Below, piece after piece: positions 6,706-11,651 of a stretch of 11,668 bases of DNA. A model generated the notes under the pieces. It saw nothing but the letters and a program-made list of their open reading frames with translations. It was not told where the DNA came from and made no database searches. Source of the stretch: Candidatus Avelusimicrobium stercoris (lineage in GTDB: Bacteria > Elusimicrobiota > Elusimicrobia > Elusimicrobiales > Elusimicrobiaceae); assembly GCA_002432025.1 (NCBI GenBank), contig DJFE01000033.1, positions 1 through 11,668 on the forward strand. Reading direction: 5' to 3'. How positions within the stretch are numbered: position 1 is the stretch's first letter; every line of letters begins with the position of its first letter. The translations under genes and the position numbers were made by a program.

Positions 6706-6801
6706 GTCATCCTGGAAAGTTGTAGTCCAGGATCTGTTGTTATAAAAAAGGAAAACAACGGATACTGGAACGCTCCGCGCCTGCACACCGTCCAGTATGC
6801 C
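6706..6801. repeat. Paired-hairpin repeat E
   Basis: Arm 1 (6706-6741) has stem ATCCTGGA/TCCAGGAT and tail CTGTTGTT. Positions 6706-6745 are a perfect inverted copy of 677-716. Arm 2 (6754-6801, inverted) has stem ATACTGGA/TCCAGTAT with an enlarged GC-rich loop. The changed third stem position in arm 2 (A instead of C or T) is matched by T in its partner. Confidence 0.8.
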
Positions 6802-6810
6802 CTTTTAGAT

Positions 6811-6851
6811 AACAACTCATAATGTATATCCTGAAACAAGTTCAGGATGAC
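6811..6851. repeat. Single hairpin arm F of the same family
   Basis: Begins AACAAC and ends ATGAC, with stem ATCCTGAA (beginning the hairpin just inside the ATGAC-side terminus) pairing perfectly with TTCAGGAT. No inverted partner arm of the same subtype lies next to it, unless it pairs with arm G. Confidence 0.65.
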
Positions 6852-6864
6852 TGCCTTTTTTAAT

Positions 6865-6926
6865 AACAACAAACCCCGAGCCCAACAGGCCACACCCTAG
6901 CGGGCCACCAATTTTTCGGGGATGAC
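6865..6926. repeat. Hairpin arm G with a GC module inserted in its loop
   Basis: Begins AACAACAAACCCCGA and ends TCGGGGATGAC, so CCCCGA pairs with TCGGGG. The loop is enlarged to about 40 nt and contains GGCCACACCCTAGCGGGCCA, a variant of the GC module found at 423-446 and 752-774. A secondary repeat has thus been inserted into, or has expanded within, a hairpin loop. Confidence 0.7.
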
Positions 6927-6969
6927 GGCAACGACACTTGTTGTTCGTGTCGCCCTTTTGCGTTGGCTT

Positions 6970-7056
6970 TAAAAGGCGGTTTAAACGGAAAAGTATTTTT
7001 ACTTGTTTGAGCCAATAGGGCGAGTTGTAAAAATACCCGTTTAAGCCTGCCTTTTA
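6970..7056. repeat. Large imperfect inverted repeat
   Basis: TAAAAGGC (6970-6977)...TTTAAACGG...GTATTTTTAC (6993-7002) is mirrored by GTAAAAATAC (7027-7036)...CCGTTTAAG...GCCTTTTA (7049-7056). The arms are about 30 nt with a few indels and a loop of about 24 nt. It is unrelated in sequence to the GTCAT-type repeats. A long minus-strand open frame across it has no ribosome binding site and is judged spurious. Confidence 0.6.
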
Positions 7057-7082
7057 TAACGCGTTGGGCGGCGAGTTTTTTG

Positions 7083-7110
7083 TTTACTTTTTGTCGGCAC
7101 AAAAAGTAAA
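7083..7110. repeat. Perfect 12-bp hairpin with CGGC loop
   Basis: TTTACTTTTTGT (7083-7094) and ACAAAAAGTAAA (7099-7110) pair perfectly around a 4-nt loop, CGGC. No terminal T-run is present. It lies between two other hairpins downstream of clpP, together forming a block of structured DNA at about 6970-7200. Confidence 0.7.
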
Positions 7111-7164
7111 TAAAAAAGGCGCACAAATGCAACGAATTTGGCAAATGGTTGGCCCTTATAAGTA

Positions 7165-7197
7165 ACGGGGAACAAAGATTTACTCTTTGTTCCCCGT
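7165..7197 (-). terminator. Strong 14-bp hairpin downstream of clpP
   Basis: ACGGGGAACAAAGA (7165-7178) pairs perfectly with TCTTTGTTCCCCGT (7184-7197) around a 5-nt loop. It begins 28 bp after the clpP stop on the minus strand. The sequence that follows it (TACTTATAA) is not a proper T-run, so it may stabilise or mark the 3' end of the clpP mRNA rather than act as a classical intrinsic terminator. Confidence 0.45.
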
Positions 7198-7225
7198 ACG
7201 CATTTCGCAACAACTGAAAAAGCCG

Positions 7226-7813
7226 TTACTTTTTAAGGGGCAATACCTCGTCAATCAGCCCATACTCCTTGGCCTCTTGCGCCGACATATAATAGTTGCG
7301 TTCGCTGTCGCGGCGGATTTTTTCTTTATCCTGCCCCGTGTGCTTGGCTAAAATATCCAACAAATGTTCCTTATTGTCGCGCAATTCCTTGGATTCAATT
7401 TCAATATCCGTTACCTGACCAGAAATACCGCCGCCCCAAATTAAGGGTTGGTGAATCATAATGCGCGCGTGCGGCAAGGCATAACGTTTACCCTTGGAGC
7501 CGGCGGCCAACAAAACCGCGCCGAAACTCATCGCTTGCCCCATACAAATAGTGGTAATCGGGGCCTTGATAAATTGCATTGTATCGTAAATAGCCAAGCC
7601 CGCCGTTACCATACCTCCGGGAGAATTGATGTAGAGGTTAATTTCCCGGCTGGAATCGTCCGCGTCCAAATACAGCAGTTGGGCAATAATCATATTGGCG
7701 CTGGCGGTATCCACTTCGCCCTCGCGCCCGCCGACAAAGATAATGCGGTCTTTGAGCAAGCGGGAAAAAATATCATAACCAACGTTTTTTTCAATAATGG
7801 TAGGTATAATCAT
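7226..7813 (-). CDS. clpP: ATP-dependent Clp protease proteolytic subunit, catalytic Asp replaced by Asn
   Basis: ClpP is the serine peptidase that assembles as a tetradecamer and degrades proteins delivered by ClpX or ClpA/C in the cytoplasm. The start is placed at 7813 (MIIPTIIEKNVGYDIFSRLLKDRIIF, the usual ClpP N-terminus), giving 195 residues. The frame stays open to an ATG at 7855, which would add MAGRRTGKYTTIYN. Neither start has a Shine-Dalgarno, but TACAAT (complement of 7821-7826) places a transcription start at about 7813-7814. Catalytic Ser96 is in CMGQAMSFG and His121 in RIMIHQP. The third triad position, Asp in the usual D-T/S-E/D-R-D motif, reads RDSERNYYMSA, so it is Asn173 (codon at 7295-7297). 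The gene stands alone, without tig or clpX, and diverges from the 7960 gene. Confidence 0.95.
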   Translation of the reverse strand: MIIPTIIEKNVGYDIFSRLLKDRIIFVGGREGEVDTASANMIIAQLLYLDADDSSREINLYINSPGGMVTAGLAIYDTMQFIKAPITTICMGQAMSFGAVLLAAGSKGKRYALPHARIMIHQPLIWGGGISGQVTDIEIESKELRDNKEHLLDILAKHTGQDKEKIRRDSERNYYMSAQEAKEYGLIDEVLPLKK

Positions 7814-7857
7814 ATTGTATATTGTAGTATATTTCCCGGTCCGGCGGCCCGCCATTT

Positions 7858-7908
7858 TATAGGTCTTAGGACCTAGGGGCCTAGGCCCTAAAAGGCCCTA
7901 GTTTTTTT
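7858..7908 (+). promoter_or_regulatory. GGCCC/GGGCC element, copy next to clpP and the 7960 gene
   Basis: TATAGGTCTT, then a run of overlapping CCTAGG/GGCC palindromes, then AAAAGGCCCTAG. It is the diverged relative of the elements at 8543-8606 and 9447-9510, in the same orientation and upstream of the next exported-protein gene. Here CTAGGGGCC pairs with GGCCCTAG (one bulge) and is followed by seven T, so on the plus strand it also looks like a small intrinsic terminator. Confidence 0.5.
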
Positions 7909-7936
7909 GCGGTTTATTTACTATCTTATATATATA
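7907..7936 (+). promoter_or_regulatory. Possible promoter of the 7960 gene
   Basis: TTGCGG (7907-7912) and TATATA (7931-7936, or 7929-7934) are spaced 18 or 16 bp apart. The region is a TA-rich tract (CTTATATATATAAG). AGGAGG (7950-7955) is a strong ribosome binding site only 4 nt before the ATG at 7960. Confidence 0.35.
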
Positions 7937-7959
7937 AGTAAAGAATTTTAGGAGGATTT

Positions 7960-8493
7960 ATGAAAAAACTGTTCGTTTTACTCACCGCCCTAACGCTATC
8001 CACCGCCGCTTTTGCCGCCAACGCATCCAGCAACAGCGCGCTGATTGAAGAATCCGTTGCCACTGGGGCCCAAGCCGTCGGCGAAGGCGAAGTCAGCCAG
8101 CAGACCTTGAAGAACACCCAGCAGGCGTTGCAGTTGGGGCTTATGATTTTTGATGCACACCGCGACTTGAACCAAATGACCGAAACGGACAAAGCCATTG
8201 AAAAGGCTTTGGAAAAGGATATCCCGGCGGTCTTTAATAAGATCAAAACGACTTCGGACGAAGTAGCCGACGAAGTAGAACCGCTTTTAAGCAAATTAAG
8301 CGGCTTGTTAATCGCTAACCAGCCGGCCTACCCCAAAACGGCGGTTGATACGGACACGGCCACTTTTATTACGTTCATTACGGCCATTACCTATACGCAG
8401 GGTAAGGGCCTCTTAAACGAAACATCCGCCAAAGTATTAAACGGCGAATTGCAGGCCATTATGCTGCAAGGATTTACCCAACAGGGAGAATAG
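7960..8493 (+). CDS. Exported helical protein of unknown function
   Basis: A 177-residue protein with a clear Sec signal peptide, MKKLFVLLTALTLSTAAFAA, cleaved probably after AFA. The mature part has no Cys, few aromatic residues and is probably mostly alpha-helical: an Ala/Gln/Glu-rich segment (EGEVSQQTLKNTQQALQLGL), a charged stretch (TETDKAIEKALEKDIPAVFNKIK) and a Thr/Ile-rich segment (TATFITFITAITYTQGKG). No lipobox and no further membrane helix are seen, so it should be soluble in the periplasm or secreted. AGGAGG lies 4 nt before the ATG. It has its own terminator and lies head-to-tail with the two zinc-ribbon genes, with which it shares an upstream GGCCC element. I do not recognise the family. 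Confidence 0.85.
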   Translation: MKKLFVLLTALTLSTAAFAANASSNSALIEESVATGAQAVGEGEVSQQTLKNTQQALQLGLMIFDAHRDLNQMTETDKAIEKALEKDIPAVFNKIKTTSDEVADEVEPLLSKLSGLLIANQPAYPKTAVDTDTATFITFITAITYTQGKGLLNETSAKVLNGELQAIMLQGFTQQGE

Positions 8494-8511
8494 TTTTTCC
8501 CCTTTTTAAAA

Positions 8512-8538
8512 AGCCCCGCCCCCAACGGCGGGGTTTTT
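8512..8538 (+). terminator. Terminator of the 7960 gene
   Basis: CCCCGCC (8514-8520), a 6-nt loop, GGCGGGG (8527-8533) and TTTTT (8534-8538): a classical intrinsic terminator 18 bp after the stop codon. Confidence 0.9.
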
Positions 8539-8542
8539 AAGT

Positions 8543-8606
8543 GCAAAAAGGCCCAAGCGTATATAGGTCTTTTTTCTGATAGGGCCTAGGTCCAAAGGCC
8601 CTTTAC
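8543..8606 (+). promoter_or_regulatory. GGCCC/GGGCC element, copy upstream of the first zinc-ribbon gene
   Basis: GGCCC...TATAGGTCTTTTTTCTGATAG...GGGCC TAGGTCCAAA GGCCCTTTAC. AGGGCC (8581-8586) can pair with GGCCCT just downstream (8598-8603), and the same GGGCC could instead pair with the upstream GGCCC (8550-8554). A nearly identical copy lies at 9447-9510, where AGGGTC replaces AGGGCC, a change that keeps pairing through a G-U wobble. The element ends on the -35 of the predicted promoter. Confidence 0.6.
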
Positions 8607-8630
8607 CCTGAATAAGAAAACAGTTAAACT
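8602..8630 (+). promoter_or_regulatory. Predicted promoter of the first zinc-ribbon gene
   Basis: TTTACC (8602-8607), 17 bp, TAAACT (8625-8630). Each hexamer is a modest match, but the arrangement is repeated at 9506-9534 (TTTACT, 17 bp, TACACT), at the same place relative to the GGCCC element and the start codon. The ribosome binding site AAAGGAG lies 6 nt before the ATG at 8691. Confidence 0.45.
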
Positions 8631-8690
8631 ACAAGTAAGGAAGTAAGCTGTAAAATCAATCTAAAAGCCGTGCCTATAAAAGGAGACTGT

Positions 8691-9392
8691 ATGAAAAGTG
8701 TCAAATGGATGTTAGCTGCATTGTTAGCCGTTGCCGTCTGTACGCCGCTTATGGCGCAAAACAATAAGGATTTGGGCGCCAAGATTCAACGCCAGATTCA
8801 ACTGCAAAGTCAAAAAAACAAAACGCAAAAATGCCGTCTGTGCGGTAATGAAATTACGAATGAATCCCAACGCTGTGCAGCAGACTGCGATGTAATCTGT
8901 ATGCCGGAAAACGACGCACAAGCCAAACCCCAAGCCAAAAAGCAAGAAGCCGCTCCGGCCAAAGCCCAAGTAAAAGAAACCAAATCTTTGGGCAAATGCT
9001 GGCGGTGCGGTAATGAAATTACGAACGAGTTTCAACGCTGCGCAGCGGACTGCGATGTAACCTGTATGCCGGAAAATGAACCCACGGCTAAGCCGCAGGC
9101 CAAAAAGCAAGAAGCCGCTCCTGCAAAAACGCAAGAAAAAGAAACCAAATCTTTGGGCAAATGCCGCTGGTGCGGTAACGAAATTACGGACGAATGGAAA
9201 CGCTGCCCCAATGACCCGGATGTAACCTGTATGCCAGCCCCGAAAGCGGAAAAAGCGGGAAAAAAGGTCAAAAAAGCCAAACCCGCAAAAAAGACTGTAA
9301 AGCAAGATTATGAAACCTGCCCGGAATGCCACGCCGTATATGACGATGACTACTATTTCCACGGAGTGCATCATTGCGGATTTAACCACTAA
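8691..9392 (+). CDS. Exported protein with four zinc-ribbon-like modules
   Basis: A 233-residue protein. The start at 8691 is chosen because AAAGGAG precedes it and because the sister gene starts identically; a frame-mate ATG at 8670 adds only MPIKGDC. The signal peptide is MKSVKWMLAALLAVAVCTPL with likely cleavage after LMA; there is no lipobox. Modules: Cys48/51/62/70 (extra Cys66), Cys103/106/117/125 (extra Cys121), Cys158/161/172/180, all of the form C-x2-C-x10-C-x7-C with a CGNEIT core, and a terminal Cys210/213, His224, His227/228, Cys229 module (CPEC...HGVHHC). The first two modules plus linkers form an exact 55-residue tandem repeat (165 bp). Linkers are Lys/Ala/Gln/Pro-rich (QAKKQEAAPAK). 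Such four-ligand knuckles normally bind Zn2+; in an exported protein they might bind metal or form disulfides. Function unknown. It is the upstream paralogue of the 9594 gene. Confidence 0.88.
   Translation: MKSVKWMLAALLAVAVCTPLMAQNNKDLGAKIQRQIQLQSQKNKTQKCRLCGNEITNESQRCAADCDVICMPENDAQAKPQAKKQEAAPAKAQVKETKSLGKCWRCGNEITNEFQRCAADCDVTCMPENEPTAKPQAKKQEAAPAKTQEKETKSLGKCRWCGNEITDEWKRCPNDPDVTCMPAPKAEKAGKKVKKAKPAKKTVKQDYETCPECHAVYDDDYYFHGVHHCGFNH
8829..9158 (+). repeat. Two-copy 165-bp in-frame tandem repeat
   Basis: Copy 1 is 8829-8993 and copy 2 is 8994-9158. Both begin AAATGC, encode a CGNEIT zinc-ribbon module and end AAATCTTTGGGC. A partial third copy (module only) starts at 9159. Both full copies carry Cys where the third module has Pro (DCDV against DPDV), so that change predates the duplication. 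Confidence 0.85.
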
Positions 9393-9418
9393 TTAATAGT
9401 GTGGCAAAAAAGATTTTC

Positions 9419-9443
9419 CCCCCGCCAAAAGCGGGGGTTTTTT
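9419..9443 (+). terminator. Terminator of the first zinc-ribbon gene
   Basis: CCCCCGC (9419-9425), loop CAAAA, GCGGGGG (9431-9437), then six T. A strong intrinsic terminator 26 bp after the stop codon. Confidence 0.92.
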
Positions 9444-9446
9444 AAT

Positions 9447-9510
9447 GCAAAAGGGCCCAAGCGTATATAGGTCTTTTTTCTGATAGGGTCTAGGTCCAAA
9501 GGCCCTTTAC
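9447..9510 (+). promoter_or_regulatory. GGCCC/GGGCC element, copy upstream of the second zinc-ribbon gene
   Basis: Near-identical to 8543-8606, including AAGCGTATATAGGTC and CTAGGTCCAAAGGCCC. It lies at the same distance from the downstream gene (about 85 bp) and again abuts the predicted -35. Confidence 0.6.
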
Positions 9511-9534
9511 TAAAAACCATAAAATAGTTACACT
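9506..9534 (+). promoter_or_regulatory. Predicted promoter of the second zinc-ribbon gene
   Basis: TTTACT (9506-9511), 17 bp, TACACT (9529-9534). The ribosome binding site AAGGAG (9583-9588) is 5 nt before the ATG at 9594. The leader retains segments shared with the first gene (AAGGAAGTA, AAATCAATCTAAA). Confidence 0.45.
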
Positions 9535-9593
9535 AAACATAAGGAAGTATCAAATCAATCTAAATAACAAGACGTACCCATTAAGGAGACCAA

Positions 9594-10628
9594 ATGAAGA
9601 GTGTCAAATGGATGTTAGCCGCATTATTAGCCGTTACCGTCTGTACGCCGCTTATGGCGCAAAACAATAAGGATTTGGGCGCTAAATTGCAACGCCAAAT
9701 TCAAGTACAGCAAAAGAAACACCACCAAGCCGCCAAGTGCCGCTGGTGCGGTAACCAAATTACCGATTTGTCCAGAAGATGCCCGGCGGATCCGGATGTG
9801 TATTGCACGCCGGAACCGAACCCCGGCAACGAAACCTGCTACCGCTGTGGGCAGAAATTTACCAGAGGGCAAAAATGCCCGGAAACGCAATATTACCGCT
9901 TCTGCGCGGCCAACTACCACCAGGTAGATGCTATCCAGAGAGAGCAGAATTTTGTATCCAAAGAAGATAGAGCCGCTAAAAAGGCTGCAAAAAAAGCCCA
10001 GAAGCAACAACAAACCCGCGACGAGAGCAGATATTGCCCCAAATGTGGCGAAGAATACGATGTGGATGAACTTTACCACAATATTGCGCACCGCTGTGCG
10101 GCAGAGGCAAATGCGCCTAAACAAGAAGTAGAAGTTTCCACCACCAAAGGTGCTACGCTGAACCACTCTAATTTCCGCTACCAGCACGAGCACGAATTTA
10201 TTGAGGTACCGGAACTGCCGTATTCGCAAGGGTTAGATGATGATATCGCCGTTAAAGCGGAAACCTTGTTACAAAAAGACCGCGACGACCACAACGGCAG
10301 AGCCGAACATTCCTTTGAATACTACTATCAACAAGTGGCCAATCAATTTAAGGCAAATGCCAAAGTAGAAAAATGCCGCTGGTGCGGTAAAGACATCACC
10401 AACGCTTCCGTCAGATGCTCGGAAGACCCGGATGTAGTCTGCACGCCTGCCCCGAAAGCGGGTAGCACCGTAGGCGTGCAACCTAACACGGGCAAAGTTT
10501 CCGTTCAAGAGGAAACACACTGCCCCAAATGCGGTGAAGAATACGATATTGATGTACGTTACCACGGGATGCAGCACCGCTGCAACACCCCCGAAAAACC
10601 GGTAAAATATCATCCCGCCGAAAAATAA
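9594..10628 (+). CDS. Exported protein with five zinc-ribbon-like modules
   Basis: A 344-residue paralogue of the 8691 product. The first ~35 residues are nearly identical (signal peptide MKSVKWMLAALLAVTVCTPL, then MAQNNKDLGAK), after which the architecture differs. Modules: Cys49/52/63/71 (C-x2-C-x10-C-x7-C, CRWCGNQIT), Cys82/85/95/104, Cys148/151 with His162/166 and Cys168 (CPKCGEEYD...YHNIAHRC), Cys261/264/275/283 (CRWCGKDIT), and Cys310/313 with His324/328 and Cys330 (CPKCGEEYD...YHGMQHRC). Two C-x2-C-x10-H-x3-H-x-C modules thus alternate with Cys4 knuckles. A Lys/Ala/Gln stretch (about 124-145) and a His/Glu-rich linker (about 188-245) separate them. No membrane helix or lipobox is seen, so the product should be periplasmic or secreted. 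Role unknown; metal storage, metal sensing or a scaffold would fit. Confidence 0.88.
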   Translation: MKSVKWMLAALLAVTVCTPLMAQNNKDLGAKLQRQIQVQQKKHHQAAKCRWCGNQITDLSRRCPADPDVYCTPEPNPGNETCYRCGQKFTRGQKCPETQYYRFCAANYHQVDAIQREQNFVSKEDRAAKKAAKKAQKQQQTRDESRYCPKCGEEYDVDELYHNIAHRCAAEANAPKQEVEVSTTKGATLNHSNFRYQHEHEFIEVPELPYSQGLDDDIAVKAETLLQKDRDDHNGRAEHSFEYYYQQVANQFKANAKVEKCRWCGKDITNASVRCSEDPDVVCTPAPKAGSTVGVQPNTGKVSVQEETHCPKCGEEYDIDVRYHGMQHRCNTPEKPVKYHPAEK

Positions 10629-10650
10629 TTTAAGCACTTAAAAAGTTTAA

Positions 10651-10678
10651 AACCCCGAGTATCCGCTCGGGGTTTTTC
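10651..10678. terminator. Bidirectional terminator between the convergent 9594 and 10725 genes
   Basis: AACCCCGAG (10651-10659) pairs perfectly with CTCGGGGTT (10666-10674) around TATCCG. TTTTTC follows on the plus strand, and on the minus strand the stem is followed by TTTTAAACTTTTT. Confidence 0.88.
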
Positions 10679-10724
10679 GTTTGAAAATACAATATAAGTT
10701 TTTAAAAATTATATTTTTCCCCTT

Positions 10725-11651
10725 TTATTTAGGATCCACACAAGTAGTCGGGCACCGTTCAATCACGAAAGATACCAATAGCGTATCTAACTTATCATAA
10801 ATTACGCCATTTTCTTTATAGACCCATCTTCCGTTATAGCAAGTTAAAGCACTCACCTGCGGAGTTTTCTTTTCAGAAGTCCCCGTGGAAAGTTGGGCAC
10901 GCATACTGTTAATCATTCTTACGCAAGTGCTATGGGGGCAATTTGAAGTACACCGTGCCAACCCGGGATAAGATAAAGTATCAGTATTTGGAAGCGTGCA
11001 ACCACTTGGAGCCCCCCAAGCATATGGTTGACTAGAAGACTGCGGAACATCCGAACGGCAACATTTATTAGTAGAGGCCTCGTAAGTGTATCCACCCGGA
11101 CACGATTTAGGAGTTGTATCAGGGGTCGTTTTTTCCGCTTCTCCGCAGACTAAATACACCTCGTCCTTGTTCTTTAATTTGAGTTTTTGCCAACTCATCG
11201 TTTCCCCACTACAAGCCGGGAACTTATAGCCAAACAAATTAAGTTCGCTCAAATACATATTGTCCGCTTGGAGTGTGTAACCTTGCTTATAGTTGGCCAC
11301 GCGCAAATTGGTTTCAAAGTCAAAGTCCGCCGTGCCGTTTCCGCTACCCATAATAGCCATAGTGCCTACAATCGCGGGTGCGTCATTAAGTTCCAGTCTT
11401 CCCCCCGCTATTTTTAAAAGATTATTTACGCGCAAGGATTTACCTGTATTAAACCCCTCGTCTGTTGTACAACCCAAATTCATTTGGCAGGCTGATGTTA
11501 AGCCGATATCCATTTGCTTCGTTACATCTACTTGGCTATATGCCACATATTTTACGGGAAAATATGTTACCATTGTCATTTTATTGGCACTTGCCCCCAT
11601 AACCGCGGTAGAGACCAATAAAGCACACAACCCTATAAATATTTTTTTCAT
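10725..11651 (-). CDS. Exported cysteine-rich protein of unknown function
   Basis: A 308-residue protein with signal peptide MKKIFIGLCALLVSTAVMGA, cleaved probably near MGA or ASA. AAGGAGG lies a few nt before the ATG. The N-terminal half (KMTMVTYFPVKYVAYSQVDV, then a CxxNLGC segment and a run of Leu/Ile/Asn-rich short repeats such as LRVNNLLKIAGGRLELND) looks like repeated beta strands or a small beta-helix. The C-terminal half, from about residue 145, holds about 14 Cys, including CC in NKCCRSD, CTSNCPHSTC and a final CPTTC, probably disulfide-bonded. The N-terminus resembles that of the truncated product at 1-236, so the window is bracketed by two members of one exported family. Similar MVTYFP-type N-termini are, from memory, common in uncultured Elusimicrobia; this was not checked. 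Confidence 0.85.
   Translation of the reverse strand: MKKIFIGLCALLVSTAVMGASANKMTMVTYFPVKYVAYSQVDVTKQMDIGLTSACQMNLGCTTDEGFNTGKSLRVNNLLKIAGGRLELNDAPAIVGTMAIMGSGNGTADFDFETNLRVANYKQGYTLQADNMYLSELNLFGYKFPACSGETMSWQKLKLKNKDEVYLVCGEAEKTTPDTTPKSCPGGYTYEASTNKCCRSDVPQSSSQPYAWGAPSGCTLPNTDTLSYPGLARCTSNCPHSTCVRMINSMRAQLSTGTSEKKTPQVSALTCYNGRWVYKENGVIYDKLDTLLVSFVIERCPTTCVDPK

Noticed and set aside
6546..6893. Minus-strand open frame of 115 codons
   Set aside because: It consists of hairpin repeats D, E, F and part of G; the apparent protein is translated repeat.
6860..7213. Minus-strand open frame of 117 codons downstream of clpP
   Set aside because: It covers three large hairpins, lacks a Shine-Dalgarno and has biased, low-information composition. 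Frames like this are often annotated as proteins by mistake.
7877..7908. Certain attenuator or terminator before the 7960 gene
   Set aside because: The stem plus seven T looks like a terminator, but no plus-strand transcript upstream is evident and the stem is bulged. Kept only as part of the shared element.
8691..8760. Lipoprotein signal on the zinc-ribbon proteins (Cys17 in AVCTPL)
   Set aside because: The residue before Cys is Val, not Gly, Ala or Ser, so it is not a lipobox; the LMA-QN site fits ordinary signal peptidase better.
8724..9389. Long minus-strand open frames opposite the zinc-ribbon genes (also 9627-10229)
   Set aside because: They are antisense shadows of the GC-biased codons of the real genes; no start signals, and the true strand has ribosome binding sites, signal peptides and Cys motifs.
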